Source: JBBQWZ01 sp038210135
GTDB taxonomy: Bacteria; Acidobacteriota; Terriglobia; Bryobacterales; Bryobacteraceae
Length of the DNA stretch: 64,000 nt
Reading direction: 5' to 3'
Assembly (NCBI GenBank): GCA_038210135.1
Contig: JBBQWZ010000030.1
Location: 1 to 64,000, forward strand
The position numbers and the translations under genes were made by a program. The stretch's first letter is position 1. Every line of letters begins with the position of its first letter. The notes below the pieces were generated by a model that was given only the letters and a program-made list of their open reading frames with translations, did no database searches and was not told the DNA's origin. Below are positions 44,933 through 54,100 of the stretch, piece after piece.

Positions 44933-46780
44933 ATGATCACGAAACCTCTAAAAATCGTCGCCGGATTTTGCCTGGGACTGTTGTGGACCGTGTCGCTTGC
45001 AATGGCGCAGGTGTCCGGCAACGCGTCTCTTTCCGGCCGGTACTTTTTCCGTCAGGTTCTCTTCGCCACCGACGCTGCTGGAACTGTTACCGACACACGC
45101 AGCGCCACTGGAACTCTGACCTTTGATGCGAACGGCGGGTTTACCATCACCGGTCAGCAACTCCTCGGAGCCGCGGTCCCCGCTGTCTTGTCCGGCAACG
45201 GAACCTACCTCGTGAAGCCCGGCGGATTCATGACCATGTCCAACCCGCTTCGCTCCGGAGCCACCATGACCGCGCGCCTTGGTGTCGGCGCCGTTACCGC
45301 CTCGACCACCGAGAATGGAACCGTCTTTGACGTCTTGATCGCCGTGCAGGCCCCGCCCGCGCCTGTCAACGCTTCCCTGCTGTCAGGGACTTACTATCTG
45401 TCGACTCTCGAGTTCGACAAGGGCCTGCTCTCGAATGTCCGGAACACATTTTCACCTCTTGTTGCCAACGGCAGCGGCAGTTTCGGAAATCCCAACATCA
45501 CCGGCCAAGCCGCCAATCTCAGCGGCCGGCTGACCATGCAGCCCGTTACCGCCGCGAGTTACTCGATTAACGCCGACGGCCAGGGCACCGTGAACTTCCC
45601 CGGCTCGGCCTCCGATCCGTCTACCTTGCTGCTGACGGGCGTGAAAGCGATCGCCGTCGCTCCCGACGGGAGTTACTTTGTCGGAGGATCCGTACAGGCG
45701 AACGGTCACGGGCTACTGGTCGGCGTCAAGGCATCTCCTTCCGGCGGAAGCAACTCCTCGTGGAACGGTTTCTTCTTCGGAACAGGAATGCGCGTGGACA
45801 GCGGAAAGCTGTCCGCCTTCTCCGGAACCGCCTTTTCCACCGGCAGCGGGAACGCCACGTGGGCGCGCCGGCTTCGTCAACTGGACGCCGCACTCGACGT
45901 CGCGGTGCTCCATCCCTATGGCTTGGTCGCGGATGGCTCAGGCACCGCGCTCGGGAACCGGATCGCGATTGCATCCACAGGAAACACATTTGCTGGAAGC
46001 GGGGTGCAGATTTCGGACGCTCCCGGCTATGAACTCTTTTTTGGCGTGCGGATTCCGGCGCAAAGCGGCGCGGGAGTCTTCATCAATCCGCAAGGCGCGC
46101 TCAATGCCGCCAGTTTTGCGCCGCCCGGCTATCCGGTGGCTCCCGGCAGTTTCGTATCCCTGTTTGGCACTGGATTCGGCGCCACCACCGGCACCTCGGG
46201 GATCCCCTATCAGAAGATCGTCGCTGGGGTGTCGCTTACGGTGAACGGAATTCCCGCGGCGATCTATCAGGTGCTCAACGGACGCGTAGATTTCTTTATT
46301 CCGTACGGCGCGACCGGATCCGTGGCAACGGTCGTCATGACCTCGAACGGAACGAAATCGAACTCCATCGACCTACCGCTCGCCGCTTCGGCGCCCGGCG
46401 TCTTCAGCTTGCTGCAAAACGGCCTGGGACCAGGCGCCATCCTGCACGCCGACTTCACTATTGTCACCGCGCAAAATCCGGCGAAGGTCGGTGAAGTGGT
46501 CCAGGTGTTTCTAGTGGGGCTCGGTGCCACCAATCCGGCCGTTGGCGACGGAATTGCGCCGCCGAATACGCCCCCGCTCGCTGCCGTTCCCGCCCCGCTT
46601 CAGGTCTTCGTGGGCGGCGTCGCCGTGACGAACGTGCTCTACCAGGGACTCGCTCCCGGCTTGCCCGGGTTGTATCAACTCAATATCCAGATCCCAGTAG
46701 GCGTGGCCAGCGGACAGGTACCTCTCGCGCTGTTGACCGGTCAAGCCTTCACGGACATGGTCGACATCATGGTGCAATAG
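44933..46780 (+). CDS. Secreted protein with TIGR03437 C-terminal domain
   Basis: 615 residues. A signal peptide (LKIVAGFCLGLLWTVSLAMAQ) is followed by a beta-rich N-terminal region (residues 25-380) with repeats of the form LSGRYFFRQVLF and LSGTYYLSTLEF. The final 230 residues are a clear TIGR03437 domain: INPQGALNAASFAPPGYPVA, FVSLFGTGFG, VSLTVNGIPAAIYQV, VDFFIPYG, VQVFLVGLGATNP and GLYQLNIQIP. The ATG at 44933 lacks a ribosome site but begins the leader. It is divergent from the DUF1549 gene across 314 bp. The role is unknown. Confidence 0.85.
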   Translation: MITKPLKIVAGFCLGLLWTVSLAMAQVSGNASLSGRYFFRQVLFATDAAGTVTDTRSATGTLTFDANGGFTITGQQLLGAAVPAVLSGNGTYLVKPGGFMTMSNPLRSGATMTARLGVGAVTASTTENGTVFDVLIAVQAPPAPVNASLLSGTYYLSTLEFDKGLLSNVRNTFSPLVANGSGSFGNPNITGQAANLSGRLTMQPVTAASYSINADGQGTVNFPGSASDPSTLLLTGVKAIAVAPDGSYFVGGSVQANGHGLLVGVKASPSGGSNSSWNGFFFGTGMRVDSGKLSAFSGTAFSTGSGNATWARRLRQLDAALDVAVLHPYGLVADGSGTALGNRIAIASTGNTFAGSGVQISDAPGYELFFGVRIPAQSGAGVFINPQGALNAASFAPPGYPVAPGSFVSLFGTGFGATTGTSGIPYQKIVAGVSLTVNGIPAAIYQVLNGRVDFFIPYGATGSVATVVMTSNGTKSNSIDLPLAASAPGVFSLLQNGLGPGAILHADFTIVTAQNPAKVGEVVQVFLVGLGATNPAVGDGIAPPNTPPLAAVPAPLQVFVGGVAVTNVLYQGLAPGLPGLYQLNIQIPVGVASGQVPLALLTGQAFTDMVDIMVQ

Positions 46781-46917
46781 CCCTTCGTTCCCGATGCCCT
46801 GCAAGAGAATGAGGTTCCCAGCGATATCCAACCCTGGACGCCGCTGAGTGGGCACCTTCCGTGCTGCGACGAAAGCTGCTTTCCGCTGTTCGTGGCTCCT
46901 GTTAGTGTCCAGGATTT

Positions 46918-47565
46918 CTAGGGCATCCGCCGGCTTACCTCGACCGCCTCGCCGGTTTCGATGGTGCCTTCTCGAACTACCTCGCAATTCAATGCCAGCT
47001 TGCCCGCGAAGCGCTTTACGATGTCGCGGAGCACTGCTGGATCCTGGTCCAACGAATCCGGGTCAAAGGTGGTCATGATGCACCGGCCCCGCAAATCGTG
47101 GATGCCGATGATCACTTGGCCGATCGTGATTCGACCGCCCTCCCAGCCGCGTTCGGCGAGGCCTTCCACTCCGCCGATGACCAGGTTGGGCCGAAGGCGC
47201 CGCCCGTCGCGCCCGAAGGCGGCAATCGCTCCGTCGGTGGCGACAAGAAGCGGGAGAATATCGAAGCGCTCTTCGATCGTGCCGCGATGGAGCGTGGCTT
47301 TCGGCCCGACGATCGCGCGAACCGCCTCCAGCGTTTCCGCGCTGGCCCACGGCTTTCCATCGACCAGCGGCTCTCCGTCCGACCCCATCGTGCCGTGAAG
47401 CCCTAGCAGATCCGGGTAGGTCCGCGACGTCGCCACCCGGCCCCGCGCGTCGTGGATCTGCACCACGCGATCGCCTTCGATACCATCGGCGGTTACGCGA
47501 GCAGACTCGAGCCGCTCGCCCGCCATCGATTTCACCGGATACCGCCAGATCGCCGCCACTTGCAT
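46918..47565 (-). CDS. MOSC domain protein
   Basis: 215 residues. The MOSC N-terminal beta-barrel (AAIWRYPVKSMAGE, GIEGDRVVQIHDARGR) is followed by the MOSC core (RLRPNLVIGG, GWEGGRITIG, GRCIMTTFDP with the conserved Cys, RFAGKLALNCEVVREG). MOSC proteins bind or transfer sulfur to the molybdenum cofactor, or form part of N-hydroxylated-compound reducing systems. It follows CdsA on the same strand after 84 bp. Its redox partner is not visible. Confidence 0.9.
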   Translation of the reverse strand: MQVAAIWRYPVKSMAGERLESARVTADGIEGDRVVQIHDARGRVATSRTYPDLLGLHGTMGSDGEPLVDGKPWASAETLEAVRAIVGPKATLHRGTIEERFDILPLLVATDGAIAAFGRDGRRLRPNLVIGGVEGLAERGWEGGRITIGQVIIGIHDLRGRCIMTTFDPDSLDQDPAVLRDIVKRFAGKLALNCEVVREGTIETGEAVEVSRRMP

Positions 47566-47649
47566 CGTCTTTGGCTCCTTTTTGGCTTCGTTTTCGATCG
47601 TATCGGAACGGACCCATGCGACGCGACGGCCTGGGTCTGGGCGGTCACT

Positions 47650-48429
47650 TTAGTTTTTGAAGCGTTCGAGCAACTGGAGCAGGAACCAGACTACGGGCAC
47701 GGCGAAGAGGCTGGAATCGACGCGGTCGAGCCAGCCTCCGTGTCCGGGAAGCAGGGTTCCACTGTCTTTGAGACCGGCTCCGCGCTTCATGGCGGATTCG
47801 CAAAGATCGCCGGTTTGGCCGGCTACGTTGCCTATGGCGGCGATGAGGATCACCCAGTAGAGCGGCGTCGCGGGCAGTAGGTAGGTGCCGTAGACGGCGC
47901 CGAAAATCATGGTCGCGATGGTGGATGCGATGGCGCCTTCCCACGACTTACCGGGACTTACGCGGGGCGCGAGCTTGTGCTTGCCGAACGCCTTTCCGGC
48001 GTACATGGCGGCGATATCACCAGCCCAATTCAAGGCGAGCGCGAAGAGCAGCCACCACTTTCCACTGACGGCGCGCATGTCGGCGGCGGCGCGCCAGGCT
48101 CCAAAAATATAGAAGATACCGAGCGCGAAGGCGCCTGCCTGGAGCAGTGCGTTCCGCATATTGGTCGCGCGGAGTGCGACGGCTAACGCGATCAAGGCGA
48201 CGATGGCGGGCGTGACTTCGCGGCCGGGAAGCAGCAGGACGCTCAGGCCCAGAAGGTAGGCGAGCGGTCCGGGGCGATCGATTCCGTGGGCGGCGACGAT
48301 GCCTTCGTATTCATAAAAACAGAGGACGGCTACTGCGCTGAGCACGACTAAGAACAGAGCTTCCGATTCGCCCAGCACCGCGTAGGAGACGACCGGAATC
48401 AGGACGAGCGCGGTGAGGATTCGCTTCAT
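47650..48429 (-). CDS. cdsA: Phosphatidate cytidylyltransferase
   Basis: 259 residues, integral membrane protein with about seven helices. The CDP-alcohol signature is intact: SPGKSWEGA near residue 158 and GDLCESAMKRGAGLKDSG, then LPGHGGWLDRVDSSLFA. It makes CDP-diacylglycerol from phosphatidate and CTP for phospholipid synthesis. The start overlaps the uppS stop (ATGA). The pairing uppS-cdsA is the usual one in bacteria; the customary dxr and rseP do not follow here. Confidence 0.95.
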   Translation of the reverse strand: MKRILTALVLIPVVSYAVLGESEALFLVVLSAVAVLCFYEYEGIVAAHGIDRPGPLAYLLGLSVLLLPGREVTPAIVALIALAVALRATNMRNALLQAGAFALGIFYIFGAWRAAADMRAVSGKWWLLFALALNWAGDIAAMYAGKAFGKHKLAPRVSPGKSWEGAIASTIATMIFGAVYGTYLLPATPLYWVILIAAIGNVAGQTGDLCESAMKRGAGLKDSGTLLPGHGGWLDRVDSSLFAVPVVWFLLQLLERFKN

Positions 48430-49259
48430 CGCGGAACGCCGAGAGCCTCTGCGAGTGGAGTTTCGGCGGGTTCGAGCGAGGCCGGCGTGCCCAGGCCGCC
48501 GAAGCGCCGATCGCGCTTTTGGTAATCGATGACGGCTCGGAGGAGTTCGGCGCGGTCGAAATCAGGCCACAGGGTTTCGGTGACGTAGAGCTCGGCGTAG
48601 GCGATTTGCCAGAGCAGGAAATTGCTGATCCGCATTTCTCCGGAGGTGCGAATCAGGAGGTCGGGATCGGGGAGCCCGGCGGTGTAGAGGTGCGACGAAA
48701 TCGCGGCCTCGGTGACTTCCAACTTGTCGAGGCGATTTTCGTAGCGGGCTTCTTCGATGAGGCCGCGGACGGCGTCGACGATTTCGGCGCGGCCGCCGTA
48801 GTTGAGGGCGAGATTCAGTTGGAGGCCTGTGTTGGTGGCGGTTTCAGCGCAGGTGGCTTCGAGGTCGCGGCGGATTTGCGGACTGAGGTCGTCCATGCGG
48901 CCGAGGGTCGAGAGGCGGACTCCATTGCGCATCATGGTTGGCAGTTCGTTGCGCAGATAGATGCGGAGCAAGCGCCAGAGCGTGTCCACTTCGGCGCGCG
49001 GGCGCTTCCAGTTTTCGACTGAAAAGGCGTAGAGTGTGAGGGCGTGGATGCCCATCTGGGCGCAGGTTTCGACGGCGGTCCGGACGCTCGAAATGCCGGC
49101 TTTGTGGCCTGCGACGCGAGGAAGATGACGGCGGCGGGCCCAGCGTCCGTTGCCATCCATGATGATTGCGATGTGCGCGGGCAGGCGATCCGGGTCGATC
49201 TGCCCGGCGAGCAGCCACTCTGGACTGCTGGGTTTCATGACGTCGAAAAGCGCCTGCAT
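48426..49259 (-). CDS. uppS: Isoprenyl transferase (undecaprenyl diphosphate synthase)
   Basis: 277 residues. The cis-prenyltransferase motifs are clear: IAIIMDGNGRWARRR with D35, GHKAG, TLYAFSVENWKRP, LNYGGRAEIVDA, and PDPDLLIRTSGEMRISNFLL followed by WPDF. It extends farnesyl diphosphate to the C55 lipid carrier used for peptidoglycan and surface glycans. The start is ATG at 49259 or the ATG seven codons later. It is coupled to cdsA. A 110-bp gap with two hairpins separates it from the prepilin peptidase gene upstream. Confidence 0.95.
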   Translation of the reverse strand: MQALFDVMKPSSPEWLLAGQIDPDRLPAHIAIIMDGNGRWARRRHLPRVAGHKAGISSVRTAVETCAQMGIHALTLYAFSVENWKRPRAEVDTLWRLLRIYLRNELPTMMRNGVRLSTLGRMDDLSPQIRRDLEATCAETATNTGLQLNLALNYGGRAEIVDAVRGLIEEARYENRLDKLEVTEAAISSHLYTAGLPDPDLLIRTSGEMRISNFLLWQIAYAELYVTETLWPDFDRAELLRAVIDYQKRDRRFGGLGTPASLEPAETPLAEALGVPR

Positions 49260-49300
49260 GCGATCACTGGCTATGGTAACAGGCGGGTGGAGTGGAGGGT

Positions 49301-49358
49301 CCGCTCACTTCGTTCGCGGTTGAGCGGTGTGGTCCCGTCGCTTACGCTCCGGGTTCAA
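49301..49358. repeat. Two intergenic hairpins; the second is a variant of repeat R2
   Basis: First, CCGCTCA (49301-49307) pairs with TGAGCGG (49321-49327). Second, GGTCCCGTCGCTTACGCTCC then GGGTTCAAG (49331-49359) shares the order CCC-TCGCT-ACGCT-GGGTTCA with the R2 copies at 54962 and 55039. Both lie between the prepilin peptidase stop and uppS. Confidence 0.6.
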
Positions 49359-49369
49359 GGGGGCGGCGG

Positions 49370-50212
49370 CTAAGCGCCTAGTCGGGTGTACCAGGTTAGG
49401 ATAATTTCGCCGAAGACGGCTACGGCCAGGGCGGCGGTTCCGAGGAAGGCTCCGAAGGGGAGCTCGTAGGTGGAGGCGTTTTTACCGGTGAACAGGATGT
49501 AGATGAGGCCGCCGAGCGCGCCGAGAAGCGAGGCGATCATCAGGGTGAGCAGTGCGCCCTGTAATCCCAAAAACGCGCCGATCATGCCGACCATTTTCAC
49601 GTCGCCGAGTCCTAAGCCTTCGCGCTGGCGGAGGCGGAAATAGAGGGCTCCGACGAGCCAGATGGCTCCGCTGGCCAGTCCGGCGGAAATAGCGGATTCG
49701 AGTAGCGAGCCGTAGCGGAGGTCGGTGCCGGCGGGCAGGAGTAGATAGCCGAGTCCGAAGCTGAGCGGGACGAACCAGGCGAATGCGAGTCCGGCGACGA
49801 GACCGCCTAGCGTGAATTCGTCGGGCAGGATTCGCTCTTCGACGTCGGAGCCGATGAGCGTTACTTGAATGGCGAGGAAAACGCAGAATTTCAGCGCGGA
49901 GGGCGTCAAGCCGAAAGTGGCGACGATGGCGGCGAAGCCGGCGGCGGTTGCGAGTTCGACCAGGGGATAGCGAATCGGAATGCGTTCCTTGCAGGCGCGG
50001 CATCGCCCGGAAAGAATGACGTAGCTCAGCACCGGAATGTTGTCGTACCACGCGATCGTCTTTTCGCAGTACGGGCAGAAAGAGCGCGGTGCAACGACGC
50101 TGAGATCGCGCGGCAGCCGGTAAATGCAGACGTTCAGAAAGCTGCCCAGCAGGAGACCGGCGGCGAACGCGAGCCAAACCATGAGCCACGGATGCTCGAC
50201 CATCAGCATCAT
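49370..50212 (-). CDS. pilD: Type IV prepilin peptidase / N-methyltransferase
   Basis: 280 residues with about eight membrane helices. The cytosolic zinc-binding domain has CPYC (C46, C49) and CRAC (C71, C74). The two aspartates of A24 peptidases lie in IGSDVEERILPD (D123) and GLGLGDVKMVG (D204). It cleaves leader peptides of type IV pilins and type II secretion pseudopilins and methylates the new N-terminus. The ATG overlaps the glycosyltransferase stop (ATGA). No pilus genes lie in the window, so its substrates are encoded elsewhere. Confidence 0.94.
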   Translation of the reverse strand: MMLMVEHPWLMVWLAFAAGLLLGSFLNVCIYRLPRDLSVVAPRSFCPYCEKTIAWYDNIPVLSYVILSGRCRACKERIPIRYPLVELATAAGFAAIVATFGLTPSALKFCVFLAIQVTLIGSDVEERILPDEFTLGGLVAGLAFAWFVPLSFGLGYLLLPAGTDLRYGSLLESAISAGLASGAIWLVGALYFRLRQREGLGLGDVKMVGMIGAFLGLQGALLTLMIASLLGALGGLIYILFTGKNASTYELPFGAFLGTAALAVAVFGEIILTWYTRLGA

Positions 50213-51111
50213 GCCAGCACCTTCGTGTACACGGCGAGAGTGGCTTCGGCCATGGTCTGGACGGAATAATGCGCGACGGCATCGGCGCGTCCGGCAGCAG
50301 ACATCCGGGCTGCCAAGTCTCGGTCTTCGAGAAGTCGGCGGATCGCCGAGGAGACCTGTTCGATATCGTTGCCGGTCAGCAAACCTGTCATTCCGTGTTG
50401 TACGATTTCGGGCAACCCGCCCACCCGGCTCGCAATCACAGGCACTCCGTGCGCCATTGCCAGCAACGCGGCTGAGCCGAGTCCTTCGGATTCCGTGAGA
50501 TAGACGAAGAGGCTAGCCGTAGGAAAATCATCCCACAGAGCGCGCGAGGAATGCATTTCGAAGCCTGTGCTAATAGAAATAGCCGACAGTAATGATCCGC
50601 CTTTTTTTGGGTCATGGCTTGAAATGCACACGATTTTCCTGGGATCGCGCTGCGAATAAGAAATGATATCGGCGGGAATCGGAACGCCATCGTAGACGAC
50701 ATCAATTTCGGAAGGCGGAATTCCCGCAGCTTCGAGGATGCCGCCGACGAAGGCGGAGACGGCGACATACCGGCTGGCGCGCCCGTATTTCCATTTCGAT
50801 GCCGCTGAAGTTTTTGGGCGGAAGGCCACGCGCCGGGCGACCACGATGGGCGAGCCGGAGGCGATGGCGGCGAGCGTGTGGGAAGACGCATCGTGCACGT
50901 GAGTGAGATCCACGCGGCGGCTTTCGCGCGCGATCGCGAGGGCTCCTACTGGTTCGGCGTCGAGGCCCGTGGCGCGGGCGGCTTCGAGCAGCGGTCCGGC
51001 GGCCAGGAGTTTGACGTCGTGTCCGAGGCGGGCGAGTTCGATAGCGAGATACAGCGCCTGCCACTGACCGCCGCGCATTTCCTTGCCGGAATCGACGTGC
51101 AGAAGGCGCAA
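50209..51111 (-). CDS. Glycosyltransferase family 4-type (GT-B fold)
   Basis: About 300 residues from the TTG at 51111, which has GGAGG nine bases ahead; bases upstream belong to the next gene. The N-terminus has KEMRGGQWQALYLAIELARLGH, and the C-terminal half has VVYDGVPIP, FVYLTESEGLGSAALLAMAHGVP, IASRVGGLPEIV and GLLTGNDIEQV; the E-x7-E motif of GT-B retaining enzymes is present. It probably adds sugars to a surface glycolipid. It is coupled to the pilD gene downstream and follows the GT2 gene by two bases. Confidence 0.88.
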   Translation of the reverse strand: MRLLHVDSGKEMRGGQWQALYLAIELARLGHDVKLLAAGPLLEAARATGLDAEPVGALAIARESRRVDLTHVHDASSHTLAAIASGSPIVVARRVAFRPKTSAASKWKYGRASRYVAVSAFVGGILEAAGIPPSEIDVVYDGVPIPADIISYSQRDPRKIVCISSHDPKKGGSLLSAISISTGFEMHSSRALWDDFPTASLFVYLTESEGLGSAALLAMAHGVPVIASRVGGLPEIVQHGMTGLLTGNDIEQVSSAIRRLLEDRDLAARMSAAGRADAVAHYSVQTMAEATLAVYTKVLA

Positions 51112-51113
51112 CC

Positions 51114-51860
51114 TCAGTCGCCTCCCATGTACTTCGCTTTCGCGTACTTCAGGAAGTTGTAAAGGGCGGCCATGTTGGCGATGGCGAGTCCTTCGATGCC
51201 GTCGAGAAAGCCGAGTTTTATGACGTAGGTGCGGAAAAAGGTCCAGGGCGGTTCGAGGACCAGCTTGAACCAGCTGATTTTCCTCTTCTCCCACACCAGT
51301 TGCTGCGCGGCGAGCGTGGTGTAGCGGTCCATCGTTTTCAAATGCTCGCTCAGCGTGTCACAGGTGAAGTGGAGGAGATTGCCTTCGAGGTGTCCGACCG
51401 TGCCATCGACGACCTCCACGGATTCGTGCACGAATTCGCCGATCCAACGACCCTTGGTGCGATCGTACATGCGGACCTTGCGATCGGGATGCCAGCCCGA
51501 ATGGCGGATCCATTTGCCCAGGTAATTGGCGAGGCGGGGCATGGTGTAGGCGTTGAATTCGGCGCCATTCTTCTTGATATGCCAAATTTCGGCTTCGAGC
51601 GATTCGCTGAGCGCTTCGTCGGCATCGAGCGACAGGATCCAGTCGTTTTCGGCTTTCTCGGCAGCGAGATTCTTTTGCGCCGCATACCCGGGCCAGTCGG
51701 CTTCAATGACGTGCGCGCCGAGCTTTTCCGCGATTTCGATGGTGCGGTCGGTGGAGCCGGAATCGAGGACGATGATTTCGTCGGCGCAGCGGAGGCTCTC
51801 GATGACGCGGGCGATGTTGCGCTCCTCGTTGAAGGTGATGATGGTGGCCGAGAGCTTCAT
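51114..51860 (-). CDS. Glycosyltransferase family 2 (WaaE/KdtX-like)
   Basis: 248 residues. The GT-A core shows LSATIITFNEERNIARVIES, EIIVLDSGSTDRT, WPGYAAQKNLA and the metal motif SLDADE. GKWIRHSGWHPDRKVRMYDR and the late LEPPWTFFRTYVIKLGFLDG are typical of LPS core glucosyltransferases. It probably acts on lipooligosaccharide at the cytosolic face of the inner membrane. It lies between the site-2 protease gene (6 bp) and the second glycosyltransferase. Confidence 0.9.
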   Translation of the reverse strand: MKLSATIITFNEERNIARVIESLRCADEIIVLDSGSTDRTIEIAEKLGAHVIEADWPGYAAQKNLAAEKAENDWILSLDADEALSESLEAEIWHIKKNGAEFNAYTMPRLANYLGKWIRHSGWHPDRKVRMYDRTKGRWIGEFVHESVEVVDGTVGHLEGNLLHFTCDTLSEHLKTMDRYTTLAAQQLVWEKRKISWFKLVLEPPWTFFRTYVIKLGFLDGIEGLAIANMAALYNFLKYAKAKYMGGD

Positions 51861-51866
51861 CAGGTG

Positions 51867-53027
51867 CTAGAGGCCCGCCACTTTGATCGGGACCGGCGTG
51901 AAGCAGAGGATCAGGATCAAGAGGGCGCAGAAGCCTAACACTTGGCGGCCGCGGCCCAGGGGAGTGGGATCGACGACCGACGGGTGGCGCATTCCGAAGA
52001 AGAACAGGAGGGCCGCCCACAGATACCAGGGAAGGTATCCAGAGAACAGCGCGAGCGGGATGAGGCACAGGACGAAGACGCGCGATAGGATTTTCGATTT
52101 GTCGCCGACAAAGGAATATAGAATGTGTCCGCCGTCGAGTTGGCCGATGGGCAGCAGGTTCAACGCTGTGGCCAGGATGCCGACCCAGGCGGCGCGAGCG
52201 ATGGGATGCAGATAGATGTCGGCGGCCGGAACACCGGGAAACACCACCATTTCGAGCAAGCGCTGGAGCAGTGGGACGCCGAAGATGAGGTCGCCGCGCT
52301 CGCCGATTCCGGGGACGATTTTCGACAGCGTGAGGCCGAGCGACAAGGCCGGAACCAGGAGCAGGAATCCGGCGATGGGACCCGCAATGCCGATGTCGAA
52401 CAGGGCGCGTCGCGTATAGATGGGCGAACGGATGCGGATGAAGGCGCCGAAGGTCCCGATCAGCGTCGGCGCGGGGAGGAACGCGGGCGGTGTGGCGTCC
52501 ACGCGATGGTGCAAACAGGCGAAGAAGTGCCCGAGCTCGTGCCCCAGCAGAATCGACATCAAGGTCAGCGAATAGGGCAGTCCGAGGATGAACAGCTCCG
52601 GATGATAGAACGGGCGCGCGTACGTATAGGCAAAATCGAGGGCCCAGTTGACGACGGAAGGCCAGACTCCCAAATTTTCAAAAACGGTCTGGTAGCCTTT
52701 CTGGTCGAACTCGAAATCGAAGGGGCGGCTTTGATAAAAGCTGGTGGCGAATCCGGCTCCGATGACGGTGGTGGTCAGCAGGGTGACGAGGAGCAGCACG
52801 CCGTAAATCCAAAGCCGCTGCGGGGCCTGACGGACGGCGGGAGTGGCGGGTCCGAGAATGGATTCGAGAGCGGCCTGCAACTGCTGCGGAGTGTAAAAGA
52901 TGCTGCCGGCGGTGCCGGGCGCAGGCGGATCCGGGCGTGGCGAAAGACTGGGGCCAGCCAAGCCTTCGGTGCTGGCGATGGGACCCAAAGCGCCTTCAGA
53001 TCCAGCGGGAATGCCCTTCGGGAACAC
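51867..53027 (-). CDS. Site-2 protease family membrane metallopeptidase (M50)
   Basis: 386 residues. A proline-rich cytosolic N-terminus (1-70) is followed by several membrane helices. The zinc motif H163-E-L-G-H167 and the third ligand D298 in LLPIGQLDGGH are intact. Such proteases cut membrane-embedded regulators. The start is GTG at 53027, without a clear ribosome site. No PDZ domain is seen, which distinguishes it from RseP. It lies 15 bp downstream of the HU gene in an envelope-gene run. Confidence 0.88.
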   Translation of the reverse strand: MFPKGIPAGSEGALGPIASTEGLAGPSLSPRPDPPAPGTAGSIFYTPQQLQAALESILGPATPAVRQAPQRLWIYGVLLLVTLLTTTVIGAGFATSFYQSRPFDFEFDQKGYQTVFENLGVWPSVVNWALDFAYTYARPFYHPELFILGLPYSLTLMSILLGHELGHFFACLHHRVDATPPAFLPAPTLIGTFGAFIRIRSPIYTRRALFDIGIAGPIAGFLLLVPALSLGLTLSKIVPGIGERGDLIFGVPLLQRLLEMVVFPGVPAADIYLHPIARAAWVGILATALNLLPIGQLDGGHILYSFVGDKSKILSRVFVLCLIPLALFSGYLPWYLWAALLFFFGMRHPSVVDPTPLGRGRQVLGFCALLILILCFTPVPIKVAGL

Positions 53028-53042
53028 AATAAATCTTGTTGC

Positions 53043-53312
53043 TTACTGCAGCGTCTGCAGTTCCTTGCCGGGCTTGAAGCGGACGGCCTTTCCGGGGGGA
53101 ATGGCGACCTCGGCTCCGGTGCGCGGATTACGTCCGATGCCAGTTTTACGGGGGCGCACGTTGAAGATCCCGAAGCCGCGGAGCTCGATGCGCTCGCCGC
53201 TTCCGAGAGCTCGCTTCATACTTTCGAAAACCGTCTCTACCGCCATCTCCGCTTTGGTCTTGGTGATGCCCGTGCGATTGACGACTTCGTTGATGATATC
53301 GAGCTTAATCAA
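53043..53312 (-). CDS. HU/IHF-family DNA-binding protein
   Basis: 89 residues, full length for the family. ITKTKAEMAVETVFESMKRA forms the helical body, and ELRGFGIFNVRPRK plus GRNPRTGAEVAIP is the beta-arm signature that intercalates DNA. The start is TTG at 53312, with GAGGAGG six bases ahead, which decides it. It bends and compacts DNA. It is the first gene of the run that continues with the site-2 protease. Confidence 0.95.
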   Translation of the reverse strand: MIKLDIINEVVNRTGITKTKAEMAVETVFESMKRALGSGERIELRGFGIFNVRPRKTGIGRNPRTGAEVAIPPGKAVRFKPGKELQTLQ

Positions 53313-53412
53313 AATGAGCCTCCTCGGGGAACGCCCCGAAACCCCATGATAGGATTAGGTTTAATCCGCTGTCAAGCCGGTGTGTCGGACGCCGCGAACG
53401 GAGAAAGCGTAA

Positions 53413-54078
53413 ATGTTCGCGATCGTAGTCGATCACTTGTTTATTAACGCATCGGTTGGCGCTCCGGAAGCGGATCGCCTGATCGCGTTGGGGTTCCGCG
53501 AAGGTTCGTCGAACGTGCATCACGGGCAAGGGACGCGGAATCGCCGGTTCTTCTTCCACAACTTCATGCTAGAGCTGTTGTGGGTGGACGATTCGTTTGC
53601 CGAGTCGAACGATCAAGGGGTGCGGCGGACGCGCCTTCTTGATCGATGGAAGGATCGCGACGCATGTCCTTTCGGAATCTGTCTGTTGCCGTTGACGCTG
53701 GATGCTGGGGCAACTCCACCCTTTGCGGCGTGGCAGTACCGTCCGCCCTATGCTCCGGGCACGGCGATTCAAGTTGCTTCCGATGCGACGCTCGAGGAGC
53801 CGATGTGGTTCTACCTCGATTCGATCACGCCGGCCGAAATGAAGAGCGTCCGCTCGAAAGAGCGGATGGAGCATCCGCTCGGAATGCGCGAGTTAACCGG
53901 ACTTCGGGTGTTGATGCCGACAATGCCGATTTCTCAAGCGGCGGAGGTGGCGCGCCGTTCCGGACTCGTGGAGTTCGCGACTGGGCCGGAATACCTGGCT
54001 GAGTTGACGTTCGACGGTGGCGAATCCGGAGGGCTGGCCGACTTGCGCCCGGAGCTTCCGCTAGTGATTCGGTGGTGA
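53413..54078 (+). CDS. Glyoxalase-like (VOC superfamily) protein
   Basis: 221 residues. VDHLFINASVGAPEADRLIALG and the following FHNFMLELLWVDD look like the first module of a glyoxalase-3-like domain (PF13468 type). The second half is less regular. No full set of metal ligands can be assigned, so catalytic activity is uncertain. It is followed by a cupin and a flavin reductase on the same strand, 22 bp away, and these three may form an operon. Confidence 0.7.
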   Translation: MFAIVVDHLFINASVGAPEADRLIALGFREGSSNVHHGQGTRNRRFFFHNFMLELLWVDDSFAESNDQGVRRTRLLDRWKDRDACPFGICLLPLTLDAGATPPFAAWQYRPPYAPGTAIQVASDATLEEPMWFYLDSITPAEMKSVRSKERMEHPLGMRELTGLRVLMPTMPISQAAEVARRSGLVEFATGPEYLAELTFDGGESGGLADLRPELPLVIRW

Positions 54079-54100
54079 GTCGGCATGCTAAGCTGCCCGC

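Noticed and set aside
52125..53447. 440-codon plus-strand open frame
   Set aside because: Antisense to the site-2 protease and HU genes.
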